A DNA stretch of 64,000 nt from Polaribacter reichenbachii (GTDB lineage Bacteria; Bacteroidota; Bacteroidia; Flavobacteriales; Flavobacteriaceae), in the NCBI RefSeq assembly GCF_001975665.1, contig NZ_CP019419.1, positions 3,331,501 through 3,395,500 on the forward strand, given 5' to 3'. Of the stretch, positions 8,060 to 16,307 are shown in pieces. Below the pieces are notes generated by a model. It was not told the DNA's origin. It saw only the letters and a program-made list of their open reading frames with translations, and did not search any database. How positions within the stretch are numbered: position 1 is the first letter of the stretch; each line of letters opens with the position of its first letter. A program made the position numbers and the translations under genes.

Positions 8060-8254
8060 ATGGCAACATTCGAAAAAGGAATCCTTGGTGGATTCTCTGG
8101 AAAAGTAGGTAACGTAGTAGGTTCTCGATGGCGAGGAAAAAACGTTATGCGTAGTTTACCTCAACGTGGTAAATACACTCCAACTACAAAACAAGAGGAA
8201 CAACGTTTAAAGTTTAAAACCGTAATCTCGTTCTTGAGCCCTATTGTAGGCTAG
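8060..8254 (+). pseudogene. N-terminal fragment of a DUF6266 protein
   Basis: ATG 8060 begins MATFEKGILGGFSGKVGNVV and continues SRWRGKNVMRSLPQRGKYTP, the recognisable N-terminus of the DUF6266 family, which is common in Bacteroidota and normally 200 or more residues long. Only about 60 residues remain. The frame runs straight into the right half of an attC-like site (ttgtaggctagaactagccattaatttt...) and stops there. The gene appears to have been cut by an illegitimate joining event involving the cassette array. Confidence 0.75.
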
Positions 8255-8285
8255 AACTAGCCATTAATTTTACACTTTGTTGGTG
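8247..8285 (-). repeat. attC-like half-site (right half only)
   Basis: taggctagaactagccattaattttacactttGTTGGTG matches only the right half of the type-1 sites; the left half and central stem are absent and replaced by DUF6266 coding sequence. The right box is GTTGGTGGTAG. Confidence 0.7.
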
Positions 8286-8293
8286 GTAGTTAT

Positions 8294-9715
8294 TTATCCT
8301 CTTAATTTCTTAATTTTAATTTTTGTTTTGGTTTTATATTCTTCATTCGGATTTAAATTAATTGCTTTCAAATAATTGAATATTGCTTTTTCAAAGTTTC
8401 CGTTCTTTTCATAGGCGTCTGCAAGACTATCAAAGGTGTTCCAAGATTTTGGAAATTCCTTTGTGTTCAATTCAAAAACACGGATTGCCTTTTTAGAATT
8501 ATTAAGACCTAAAAGCCAAAAGTAACCGACATCATTTAAGTGTGCTTCAAAATTATTATTTTCAAAAATCGGATTGTTTTTAATTACCTGATAATTAGAA
8601 CTAAAATCTTCATTTTCATAAGTTGCTCTCAACACCGTTTCAAATGCCAAATTATTGATGTCTAAAATATCTCTATCCACTAAACTTGCAATATGATTTA
8701 CAATATTATCTATGTTATACCATTTAGTAAGTCCATTGGTTAAAAAGATTATACTCAAATTCTTTTCGGGGAAGATTCGGTAAGCTGTACATAAGGAACC
8801 TGAAAAACCATAAGACTCATAATTGTTTACCATAATCTTATCCCATCCATAAGTGAAACTTTTATTAGACTTTGTGAATGGAAAACTTTGCCACATTACA
8901 TTCATTGATTCTTTGTCTAAGATTTCATCTTTAGTTAGCTTTTTATCCCAATTGATAAACTCGTCCAAAGTAATATTCAACCCATTTTTGGAGTGTGCAT
9001 AACTGCCTTGCAAATAGGGATGGTCAATCATCAATGTCCCTTTTTCAAACGGAAAATAAGGAGTTACACGATTCAGTACTATATCTCTGGAATCAGAAGA
9101 GAAAAATGTATTTTTGCCAAAATTAAACTGATTTTTAAGAATATAATCAGCTAAAATTTCATCAGTTACGTTTTCGATTATCTTTTGAAGTATCCAAAAA
9201 CCTGTTTGGTTATAATCATATTTTTCTCCAGGTTCAAACTTGAAGTCTTGCTTAAATACTTTATTCTTTGCCTGTTCTTCTGTTAAGTCTTTAAACTCTG
9301 AAGTTGGTGACATATCTGGAAGTCCTGACGAATGTGATAATAGATGTTTGATTTTTATGTGATTCCAACTAGCTGGTAAGTCAGATATGTATTTTGAAAC
9401 AATATCATCAAGATTAATTTTTTCTTTTTCAATTAACTGAAATATCCCAACAGAGATAATCGGTTTTGTTAATGAGTAAACTCTAAAGATTGAATTGTCA
9501 GAAATAGGTACTTGATGTTCAATATTGGCATATCCAAAATTCTTCTTATATATTATTTCACCATTTTTTACTACAGCTATAGATACTCCTGGTATTCCTT
9601 GTCTTTTTATAAGGTGCTTTATATAGTCATTAATTTTCGAATCTATTTCGGACTTATTTTGACTAAAACAAATTAAATGTGATATAAATAAAATTGTGAT
9701 AAATAATTGTTTCAT
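8294..9715 (-). CDS. secreted serine beta-lactamase-like hydrolase with C-terminal repeat region
   Basis: A 473-residue protein from ATG 9715 with signal peptide MKQLFITILFISHLICFSQ. It has the class C beta-lactamase/transpeptidase fold: SLTK (nucleophile serine about residue 81), YNQTG (tyrosine motif near residue 170), and a late GFSGSLCT segment in place of the usual HxG motif. The last about 80 residues (FPKSWNTFDSLADAYEKNGN, FEKAIFNYLKAINLNPNEEY) form a TPR-like unit typical of this two-part subfamily. It likely acts in the periplasm on a peptide, ester or amide substrate. Its right neighbour site (CACGAAC) matches its left box GTTGGTG poorly, so this cassette is probably a hybrid. Confidence 0.8.
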   Translation of the reverse strand: MKQLFITILFISHLICFSQNKSEIDSKINDYIKHLIKRQGIPGVSIAVVKNGEIIYKKNFGYANIEHQVPISDNSIFRVYSLTKPIISVGIFQLIEKEKINLDDIVSKYISDLPASWNHIKIKHLLSHSSGLPDMSPTSEFKDLTEEQAKNKVFKQDFKFEPGEKYDYNQTGFWILQKIIENVTDEILADYILKNQFNFGKNTFFSSDSRDIVLNRVTPYFPFEKGTLMIDHPYLQGSYAHSKNGLNITLDEFINWDKKLTKDEILDKESMNVMWQSFPFTKSNKSFTYGWDKIMVNNYESYGFSGSLCTAYRIFPEKNLSIIFLTNGLTKWYNIDNIVNHIASLVDRDILDINNLAFETVLRATYENEDFSSNYQVIKNNPIFENNNFEAHLNDVGYFWLLGLNNSKKAIRVFELNTKEFPKSWNTFDSLADAYEKNGNFEKAIFNYLKAINLNPNEEYKTKTKIKIKKLRG

Positions 9716-9787
9716 TCTTATTTGCTTTTATTTAAAGACTGATTTAAAAATAGAATGTTGCAATGAATTTAGGTTAGTTTTAATTAG

Positions 9788-9919
9788 CACGAACGTAGTT
9801 GTGTTATGGAAAGTTGCGTGGTTTAGCACTTAACTTTACAAGTACACACCGAACTGAAAATCCGCAAGGATTTTAAGAAGCAGGCGAGAACAAGCAATTA
9901 CTTATAGCCATTGTTGGTA
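9788..9919 (-). repeat. attC-like cassette site 6
   Basis: Left box CACGAAC, right box GTTGGTA, centre gaaaatccgcaaggatttt. The right end GTTGGTAGTAG pairs with TTACTACCAAT near 11930-11940 across a three-gene cassette; the terminal C is mutated to T there. Confidence 0.8.
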
Positions 9920-10356
9920 GTAGTTTTATTTTCCCCAAATAGTTTAAAATCTAGTGAAAAGTAACCGCTACCACTTATTAGTAGACTAATATAACAAATT
10001 AAATAAATAAAACTTTTTTCCTGAAAAATAAAGTCTTTTCCACCATTGACTATCCACGTTGCTACAATCATTGTAATTATTAATGGAACGCAAATCCATC
10101 TTGTTAGAAGACCCAATACTAAAAAAAGGGAACAAAAAAATTCCGCAAATACTACTAAAGCTAAACTCGTCTCAGTTCCAATTCCTAAAGGGTCTGCAAA
10201 TTCTGAGCTGATTTTACTAAAATTTATAAACCTTGGATATCCGTGTAGAAAAATCATTGAAATTGAAATACCAATTCTCAATACAAGTAAACTGAAACTT
10301 ACTCTCTTTGAAGAACTAGTCACAACCGATTTTTTAAATAACTCTATTATTTCCAT
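9898..10356 (-). CDS. DoxX-like membrane protein
   Basis: A 152-residue protein from ATG 10356 with four predicted transmembrane helices (starting LLVLRIGISISMIFLHGYPR and LALVVFAEFFCSLFLVLGLL). The R-(x)n-FxHG opening and the E-x-x-x-G/L-x-x-L-L-G-L-x-T-R segment are typical of the DoxX/DoxD family (thiosulfate:quinone oxidoreductase relatives). The function in bacteria is mostly unknown, with links to redox and thiol stress. It is the last gene of a three-gene cassette (LytTR regulator, intradiol-like lipoprotein, DoxX). Its stop and last residues (NNGYK) lie inside attC site 6. Confidence 0.8.
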   Translation of the reverse strand: MEIIELFKKSVVTSSSKRVSFSLLVLRIGISISMIFLHGYPRFINFSKISSEFADPLGIGTETSLALVVFAEFFCSLFLVLGLLTRWICVPLIITMIVATWIVNGGKDFIFQEKSFIYLICYISLLISGSGYFSLDFKLFGENKTTTNNGYK

Positions 10357-10360
10357 ATTT

Positions 10361-11008
10361 TTAGTCTGTAAATTTTTGAAGTATTATATTTCTTGAACCT
10401 CTCAAAATGTTGTTATCAGCTTTGGTTAGTGTTGTAATATTGGAAAGTCCGCCATCTCTTTCTATCTTATCCAAATAAGATGCTACTCTTGGGTCATCCG
10501 AAAACCACAAGCCAGTTAGCCAATATTCAGGATATTCAGGGTGTTCAATAGTATAATGGATATGTGCAGGTTCTCCATCGTGAGTTTCATATGGTGCAGG
10601 ACGTATAGTTTCAAATTCATACTTACCATTAGTATCTGTTTTCATCCAACCACGCAAATATCCGTGATATTTACCGTGTCCACTTTCATTCCCTTTTTTT
10701 GGATAAATTCCTTTGTTGTTTGTATGATACACGTAAACAATAACATCCTTAGCTGGAGTTTTACCATCTGGAAAATATACTGTTCCAGAAATAATAAGTT
10801 TTTCTCCAGGTTCGCTTTTTGGTGGAATTGTGGTTCTCCAGGATACATCTTTTGGGGCTTCGAATGCTCCGCTCCAACTGGGCTTATTCAAGTTTGAAAA
10901 GGGTGTTGTTATATTTTTGTTTTGCTTATTAGTCGATTGGGAACAAGCATTAAAAGAAAGTAGGAAAACTACAATACAAATCGTTAGTATGTGTTTTATA
11001 ATAATCAT
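10361..11008 (-). CDS. lipoprotein of the intradiol ring-cleavage dioxygenase family
   Basis: ATG 11008 gives MIIIKHILTICIVVFLLSFN followed by ACS, a lipoprotein signal; an upstream TTG was rejected. The body holds the beta-sandwich of intradiol dioxygenases (PF00775): ISGTVYFPDGKTPAKDVIVY, the iron-ligand tyrosine region YHGYLRGWMKTDTNGKYEF, then IRPAPY and EPAHIHY (histidine ligands HIH). Predicted to cleave catechol-like rings with non-haem Fe(III), or to be a relative acting on another substrate. It lies 4 bases upstream of DoxX and downstream of a LytTR regulator, so the three are probably co-transcribed. Confidence 0.8.
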   Translation of the reverse strand: MIIIKHILTICIVVFLLSFNACSQSTNKQNKNITTPFSNLNKPSWSGAFEAPKDVSWRTTIPPKSEPGEKLIISGTVYFPDGKTPAKDVIVYVYHTNNKGIYPKKGNESGHGKYHGYLRGWMKTDTNGKYEFETIRPAPYETHDGEPAHIHYTIEHPEYPEYWLTGLWFSDDPRVASYLDKIERDGGLSNITTLTKADNNILRGSRNIILQKFTD

Positions 11009-11055
11009 TACATTAAATTTAGTTGACCTCAAAAGTCAAGAAAATTTAATGTAAT
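11007..11055. promoter_or_regulatory. perfect 14-bp inverted repeat over the dioxygenase start codon
   Basis: ATTACATTAAATTT (11007-11020) and AAATTTAATGTAAT (11042-11055) are exact complements with 21 bases between them, and a smaller TTGAC/GTCAA pair sits inside. The left arm covers the ATG at 11008. It could be an operator for the upstream LytTR regulator or an RNA hairpin that hides the start. Confidence 0.6.
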
Positions 11056-11102
11056 AATTATAGAATTGGTGTTAAATAGGCTTAAACGAGTGATTTTATT
11101 GC

Positions 11103-11921
11103 TTAGTGGTTTAGCAAATTGTTCCAATTTGGACGATAATGTCTGCTCAATCTAACAGAATGTTGATTTGTTAGAATAGCATCGTAATCCCCATTTTTTC
11201 GAGAAGAAATTTCTTTAATATGGTTTTTATTGATAATTGCTGAACGGTGAACTCTAATAAAAGTATTCGGGTCTAATAAACTTTCAAGTTTTTTTAAACT
11301 CTCATCGTGTAGTAATTTCTGGTCTAATGAAAATATTGCTGTGTATGGTCTGTCTGTTTTAATGACTAAGACTTTTGATAAATCTAATTTTGTTATTCGA
11401 GTACCGTTTTTTACAGTTATAAATTTTTGTTCCATAACTTTGTTGTTTGGATTTTTTTTTCTGTTTAGGTAGTCTATAACAAAAGGAAGAAAAAAATAGA
11501 CTAAGATTGTGATTTGTGATTGACTCGAAATAGCGTTTTTAAATATTGTTGAAAATCGATGTGGTATTTCATAAATTAGATTACTCCCTATAATAAATAG
11601 GGTACAAAAAAAAGAAATATGTAAAACAGTAAATACAAGACTAGATGTAAAAGCATAAAGTATTTTAGCTTTCTTTATTTTTGGCTGAACTCTTATTTTA
11701 GCATATTTAGCAAGTTTTATAAATGGAATAAAAAATAGCCAATAAGTATTATAAAGCATTGTGTCCGACCAATAAAACCCAGTCGATTTAAATCTTGAAA
11801 AAAGATAGTCCTGAAAAATTGCTAGTCCATATATCAAAAAACAAAACAAGATTATTGTTCTTAAATTTGTATTTAATAATTTTCTATTCAATCTACTAAG
11901 TTTTGGTGTTCTGATTGTCAT
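11103..11921 (-). CDS. membrane-anchored LytTR-family transcriptional regulator
   Basis: A 272-residue protein from ATG 11921. The N-terminal half has four hydrophobic segments (about residues 22-40, 58-72, 88-112, 138-155). The C-terminal about 100 residues are a LytTR DNA-binding domain: KFITVKNGTRITKLDLSKVL, then FIRVHRSAIINKNHI and a basic end VRLSRHYRPNW. It lacks a response-receiver domain, so the signal is likely sensed in the membrane. It is first of the three-gene cassette with the intradiol-like lipoprotein and DoxX, and probably regulates them. Confidence 0.85.
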   Translation of the reverse strand: MTIRTPKLSRLNRKLLNTNLRTIILFCFLIYGLAIFQDYLFSRFKSTGFYWSDTMLYNTYWLFFIPFIKLAKYAKIRVQPKIKKAKILYAFTSSLVFTVLHISFFCTLFIIGSNLIYEIPHRFSTIFKNAISSQSQITILVYFFLPFVIDYLNRKKNPNNKVMEQKFITVKNGTRITKLDLSKVLVIKTDRPYTAIFSLDQKLLHDESLKKLESLLDPNTFIRVHRSAIINKNHIKEISSRKNGDYDAILTNQHSVRLSRHYRPNWNNLLNH

Positions 11922-11932
11922 TTTTCAAATTA

Positions 11933-12067
11933 CTACCAATTATAGTATAAGCATAACTTTTATCAGTTTATAAATACAAACTATATGGGTAATGCTTAGC
12001 TTTGGTAGCTTTTAGATTTTTTTTAAAGATATTAATATACTAAGTAATAGCAAATTAATTGTTAAGG
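11933..12067 (-). repeat. type-2 cassette site (F2-3)
   Basis: Begins CTACCAATT (partner of site 6, terminal C changed to T), then tatagTATAAGCATAAC ... GTAATGCTTA, and ends agcaaattaattGTTAAGG (12061-12067). TTTGGTAG just after the hairpin can also pair with CTACCAA at the start. Confidence 0.75.
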
Positions 12068-12200
12068 TTTTTGTGTTGGGTTCAGAGTTCAAAGTTCAAA
12101 GTTTAAAGTTTTGAGTTTGGAAAGTTTCTGAGTTGCAAAGTTGCAAATTTTGGAGTTTATAATTCTAAGTTTAGCTTTCAAAGTTTAGCTCTTTTCTTTT

Positions 12201-12435
12201 TTCCATTGATGACCCTTCGACTGCGCTCAGGATTGAGAAACAAAAAAATCTAGACTTACTATTCGCTACGCGAGTTACCTACAACCAAAATACATTTTGG
12301 TTTTGATAGTTTGCTTTTTTATGTTCTTTTCCATTGACCCTTCGACTACGCTCAGGATAAATTCCAAGAACCAAAAATCTAGACTTACTATACTTCACTT
12401 GAATTCTACCTCCTATTCCACTATCGCGTCTAGAC
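12201..12435 (+). repeat. module B repeat, copy 5 (two nested partial copies, truncated)
   Basis: Two partial module B units in tandem (12201-12313 and 12325-12435). The second breaks off at gcgtctagac, exactly where the stop codon region of the GH51 gene begins, so this copy was cut by a rearrangement. Upstream, 12080-12160 is low-complexity agttcaaagttcaaag-type sequence. Confidence 0.65.
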
Positions 12436-12436
12436 G

Positions 12437-13963
12437 TTATTGAAGCTGAATTAAGATAACAGCGTGTGCAGGTACTTTGAGTGCCAATACTTCATTTTTT
12501 ATTTTTCCAATCTTAAAATCTGATATAAAAACCTTCTCCTTTTCGCCGAAGTGGTTATAATCAGTAATTTCTTTACCTGTTACTATTTTCCCTTTTACTG
12601 ATTTAAAATCCCTTCCTAGCTGCAAATCCATTGGAATTGCTTTATTAGGATTGGCATTTGTTATGGTTATACTTGTTACGCCATTTTTCTGCGAAGCAGA
12701 CGCGGTTAAAGCCGGAATAACCTCGCCATTGTACTCATAGTTTTCAGTTTCAAGATTTATAGGAATAAGATTGGCATCTTGGTGAACATTGTACATTTTA
12801 AATATTTGGTAAGTAGGGGTTTTGACCATTTCTTGGTCTTTAGTTAAAATAACCGACTGCAATACGTTTACAATCTGGGCAATATTTGCCATACTGATAC
12901 GATCAGCATGATTGTTAAAAATATTCAGGTTAATACCAGCAACTAAAGCATCTCGAACTGTATTCTGCTGTTGTAAAAAGCCTTCTTTGGTTCCGGGTAA
13001 TTTGTCGTACCAAGTACCCCATTCATCAACAATTAATTTCATCTTCCCTTCTGGATCGTATTTATCCATAACAGCAAGATGTTGTTTTATATAATCTTCA
13101 ATATACATAGTATTGCGCAATGTAGAAAACCACATTTCTTCTTCAAAATTGGTTGATGAGCCTTTTTCACTCCAATTGGCTGTTGGTAATGTATAATAGT
13201 GCATAGATACTCCCTGAGCAAGGTGGTTTTTACCTTTTAACCCTTCAAGAATGGTCTCCGTCCATACAACATCATTTCCAGAAGGGCCACATATAACTTT
13301 CTGAAAATCGTTTCCACGTATGTATGAAGAGTAGTTTCTAAAAAGGTTTGCATAATAATCAGGAGCCATATCACCACCACACCCCCAGTTTTCATTTCCT
13401 ATACCCCAAAATTTTACATCCCACGGTTTTTCACGTCCATTTTTTTTACGCAATTCAGTCATTGGGCTTTGATTGCTAGATGTAACATACTCTACCCATT
13501 CAACAGCTTCTTGTACAGTACCTGTACCGACATTAATACTTAAATAGGGTTCAATACCTGTTAATTCGCAAAAGTCTAAAAACTCGTGTGTACCAAAGCT
13601 GTTATCTTCAGTAACGCCTCCCCAAAATACATTAACTATAGAAGGGCGATCTTCTTTAGGTCCAATACCGTCTTTCCAATGATAAGTGTCGGCAAAACAA
13701 CCTCCAGGCCAGCGTAATACCGGTACTTTTAATTCTTTAATAGCTTCAACAACATCTTTTCTATACCCTTTAATATTTGGGATATCCGAATCTTCACCAA
13801 CATAAATCCCTTCATAGATACAGGTTCCCAGATGCTCAGAAAAGTGCCCATAAATTTCTTTACTAATTTTAATATTTGATGAATCAATATCCAACTTAAG
13901 ATTATTTTGAGCGAACAAATTTACTGTCAATAAAAGGCTAATAATCAAAAACTTTGTTTTCAT
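12437..13963 (-). CDS. secreted GH51 alpha-L-arabinofuranosidase
   Basis: A 508-residue protein from ATG 13963 with signal peptide MKTKFLIISLLLTVNLFAQ. It is full length for family GH51: N-terminal GHFSEHLGTCIYEGIYVG and VPVLRWPGGCFADTYHWKDG, the acid/base glutamate in GIGNENWGCGG (about residue 190), the nucleophile glutamate in LIVDEWGTWYD (about 312), and a C-terminal beta-domain. It releases terminal alpha-L-arabinofuranose from arabinan or arabinoxylan; the signal peptide suggests periplasmic action. It is the only polysaccharide-degrading enzyme here and has no SusCD partners, which is unusual. Its left edge abuts a truncated module B. Confidence 0.92.
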   Translation of the reverse strand: MKTKFLIISLLLTVNLFAQNNLKLDIDSSNIKISKEIYGHFSEHLGTCIYEGIYVGEDSDIPNIKGYRKDVVEAIKELKVPVLRWPGGCFADTYHWKDGIGPKEDRPSIVNVFWGGVTEDNSFGTHEFLDFCELTGIEPYLSINVGTGTVQEAVEWVEYVTSSNQSPMTELRKKNGREKPWDVKFWGIGNENWGCGGDMAPDYYANLFRNYSSYIRGNDFQKVICGPSGNDVVWTETILEGLKGKNHLAQGVSMHYYTLPTANWSEKGSSTNFEEEMWFSTLRNTMYIEDYIKQHLAVMDKYDPEGKMKLIVDEWGTWYDKLPGTKEGFLQQQNTVRDALVAGINLNIFNNHADRISMANIAQIVNVLQSVILTKDQEMVKTPTYQIFKMYNVHQDANLIPINLETENYEYNGEVIPALTASASQKNGVTSITITNANPNKAIPMDLQLGRDFKSVKGKIVTGKEITDYNHFGEKEKVFISDFKIGKIKNEVLALKVPAHAVILIQLQ

Positions 13964-14001
13964 TTTTTTATTATTTGATATATTGTTTTAAATTCTATTG
14001 C

Positions 14002-14127
14002 ATACAACTATAATATAAGCATCACTTTTATCAGTTTATATATACAAACTACAAGGGTAATGCTTCTATTTTACTTTTTTTGTTAAAGATATTAATATAC
14101 TAAGTTATAGCAAATTTATTGTTAAGG
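14002..14127 (-). repeat. type-2 cassette site (F2-4)
   Basis: ATACAACTATAATATAAGCATCAC..., hairpin arm GGTAATGCTT, and end caaatttattGTTAAGG (14121-14127). It separates the GH51 cassette from the gene at 14192. Confidence 0.75.
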
Positions 14128-14191
14128 TTTTTGTGTAGGTTATTGGGGTTTGAATAATGGTTTTTCTTTTGACTCTTTATTTTTTCAAATG

Positions 14192-14959
14192 TCATTCAAC
14201 TACTTTATATAAAATCGGTTGTGCACCAACATTATTAGCATAAAAATTGTCGAGGACATATTTCTTAAATGTCTTTTTGAAAATTAAATCTGGTAAAATG
14301 TCTATATACTTATCCCATCTACAATGATTAACTATTGAATATGTCGTTATGTTTTCATTTAAAGGATATAATAAAGTCGAATTATCTAATTCAGTTTCCT
14401 TTTCAAACCAACCCGCTGTGTATTCCCAAACCTTTAAGTTTTGTTCTGTATTTTCTGCTGAAAAATAATTAAAAAGAAATACCCCTTGCTTTTTATGATT
14501 TACACTTCCAATTCTTTTTATATTTAAAGCTGTCATTACTTGAAAATAACTTGACACTTTCTCTATTTCACATAACATCATTTTGTAGGTGCTATGGCTT
14601 TTAATTTCTGAGCATATTTTTTCTGAAGAAGCCTCAATTAAAATAACAAAATCAAATTTTGCCAAATGTATTTTATTTAAATTCTCTTTTACATATTCTC
14701 CCATTCCTGGTGGAATTATTGTAGCCTTAAAAAGGCTGATTTCAATTACACCACTAATTTGGTTTAACTCTTTACACCAATTTTTACATTGCTTTATGAG
14801 CTTTTTCTTTTTATAACTCGTTGTTATGAAAAATGGTGTAAAATTTTTATCAATTTCTGAAGCTATGTGAATATAGTTTGATTTTGTAGGTTTTATTAGA
14901 GAAACCTTATCGTAATTCAGCTGTTTGTTTACTATTTTTAAATTATTGTTTTCTGTCAT
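14192..14959 (-). CDS. protein of unknown function
   Basis: A 255-residue protein from ATG 14959 without a signal peptide or transmembrane segments. It has a mixed alpha/beta composition with a central FDFVILIEASSEKICSEI stretch, GVFLFNYFSAENTEQNLKVW (resembling a ferredoxin-like strand) and WEYTAGWFEKETELDNSTLL. The pattern suggests a dimeric alpha/beta-barrel-like protein, but I cannot assign a family. It is co-oriented with a Crp/Fnr-type regulator ending 75 bases upstream (15034-15597), the regulator-plus-effector arrangement seen repeatedly in this array. Confidence 0.7.
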   Translation of the reverse strand: MTENNNLKIVNKQLNYDKVSLIKPTKSNYIHIASEIDKNFTPFFITTSYKKKKLIKQCKNWCKELNQISGVIEISLFKATIIPPGMGEYVKENLNKIHLAKFDFVILIEASSEKICSEIKSHSTYKMMLCEIEKVSSYFQVMTALNIKRIGSVNHKKQGVFLFNYFSAENTEQNLKVWEYTAGWFEKETELDNSTLLYPLNENITTYSIVNHCRWDKYIDILPDLIFKKTFKKYVLDNFYANNVGAQPILYKVVE

Positions 14960-15033
14960 TTGTTATCGTTTTTAAATACTCTAACAAATTTACAATGTGA
15001 TTTTTCTACTTCTTTTAACAAATGATAAAAACG

Positions 15034-15597
15034 TTATTTATTTGCTCTAATTCTACTTAAAGAAACCTGTGTAATTCCTAAATAACTTGCTAAATCTCCT
15101 AAACTTATTCTTGGCAGTATATGAGAATTTTTTGAAATAAAATTCTCATATCTTTTTTTTGCATCTTCTTCAAGAATTTCACTTATACGTTCCATCATAT
15201 TTAGATTGGCAATTGTCATAAATTTCCGAAAAAAAGTTTCTAATGAATGATGTTTTAAACATAGTTGCTCGAACTTATAAAAAGGTAAGGAATAATATTC
15301 TGTGTTTTCAATAGCAATTATTTCATATTTTGAATGTTGTTTAGAGGTATAACTTTCTATATCAGCAAACAATATATTCTCCGCAAAAAAACGCATTATA
15401 AATTCTTTTCCATCTCCATTAAAACAGAATTTTACAATTCCTTTTTTAATAAAAAATAATTCATTCGAATGTGAATTAACATTCAATAGAAAATCATTTT
15501 TATTTACCTTTTTAAATTTTACAATTGAATCTAAATCAATTATGCAGTCATTATCAAGAGGTGATACTTTTTTACAAAAATTAATAAATTCTATCAT
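15034..15597 (-). CDS. Crp/Fnr-family transcriptional regulator
   Basis: Start chosen at ATG 15597 (MIEFINFCKKVSPL); the longer frame from a TTG reads through the type-2 site. About 187 residues: an N-terminal cyclic-nucleotide-binding-like barrel (FLLNVNSHSNELFFIKKGIV, FIMRFFAENILFADI) and a C-terminal helix-turn-helix (ISLGDLASYLGITQVSLSRI). The nucleotide phosphate-binding motif is not conserved, as in many Bacteroidota members of unknown ligand. It probably controls the unknown gene downstream. Confidence 0.85.
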   Translation of the reverse strand: MIEFINFCKKVSPLDNDCIIDLDSIVKFKKVNKNDFLLNVNSHSNELFFIKKGIVKFCFNGDGKEFIMRFFAENILFADIESYTSKQHSKYEIIAIENTEYYSLPFYKFEQLCLKHHSLETFFRKFMTIANLNMMERISEILEEDAKKRYENFISKNSHILPRISLGDLASYLGITQVSLSRIRANK

Positions 15598-15620
15598 TTT
15601 ATGGTGTGAGTAGTAATTGT

Positions 15621-15745
15621 GGCTAACTATTGTTAAAGCATCACTTTTATACATTTCTAAGTACAAAATACAAGGATAATGCTTCTATTTTACTTTTTTT
15701 GTTAAAGATATTAATATACTAAAGAATAGCACATTATTGTATGCT
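15621..15745 (-). repeat. type-2 cassette site (F2-5)
   Basis: Left box GGCTAAC, then tattgttAAAGCATCAC...GATAATGCTT. The end differs from other copies (agcacattattGTATGCTAG instead of GTTAAGG). Confidence 0.7.
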
Positions 15746-15776
15746 AGTTTTTCTATTTTAAAACACCCTATTATTC

Positions 15777-16151
15777 TTAATACATTTTGTTTTCGTTGGC
15801 AGAGTTTTTTGGTATTTGCTGAATGGCGTCCCAATGCTCTACAATTTTTCCATTAATATCAAATCTAAAAAAATCCATTGTCACATATTCGTCATTATCA
15901 GGCCAAATTTGATGCGTATGTAAAGCCACTAAATCATTTTCTGAAATCACGCGCACGAATTCGATTGTTTTATTTGGGTATTGAGTTTGCATTCGCTCAA
16001 AATATTCTATAAAACCTTCAATTCCATTTTCCACGTCAGTATTATGCTGGATATATTTCGATCCGACATATAATTCCGTTGCTTTTCTTGGATTACCTTC
16101 GTAAGCCATTTTGTAAAAGTCGACAGCATTCTTTTTTAGATTTTCATTCAT
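15777..16151 (-). CDS. SnoaL-like / NTF2-fold protein
   Basis: A 124-residue protein from ATG 16151. It has helices LKKNAVDFYKMAYEGNPRKA and YIQHNTDVENGIEGFIEYFE, followed by strands FVRVISENDLVALHTHQIW, YVTMDFFRFDINGKIVEHWD and AIQQIP. The Q-H-N and H-W-D motifs are characteristic of SnoaL-like polyketide-cyclase-type NTF2 folds (COG4922-like). Enzymatic activity is uncertain; many are ligand-binding or detoxification proteins. It is a single-gene unit bounded by F2-5 and attC site 7. Confidence 0.8.
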   Translation of the reverse strand: MNENLKKNAVDFYKMAYEGNPRKATELYVGSKYIQHNTDVENGIEGFIEYFERMQTQYPNKTIEFVRVISENDLVALHTHQIWPDNDEYVTMDFFRFDINGKIVEHWDAIQQIPKNSANENKMY

Positions 16152-16174
16152 TCTGCTTGTTTTTTTCAGTTTGC

Positions 16175-16307
16175 TTACAACGTCTTTGTATAGAAAAAGT
16201 TGCAGATTTAAATATTAAAGTTAGTATATAAAACACAAACCAAGAAAAATCCGCGAGGACTTTTGTAAGTAGGCTCTAACTAGCAATTAATTTTACACGG
16301 TTTGTAA
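16175..16307 (-). repeat. attC-like cassette site 7
   Basis: Left box TTACAAC, right box (G)TTTGTAAGG, centre gaaaaatccgcgaggactttt. The right end pairs with TCTTACAAC (18803-18811) across the four-gene cassette. The last codons of the acetyltransferase gene are inside it. Confidence 0.8.

Noticed and set aside
12437..13963. Polysaccharide utilisation locus
   Set aside because: Only one GH gene is present, with no SusC/SusD-like or regulator genes around it.
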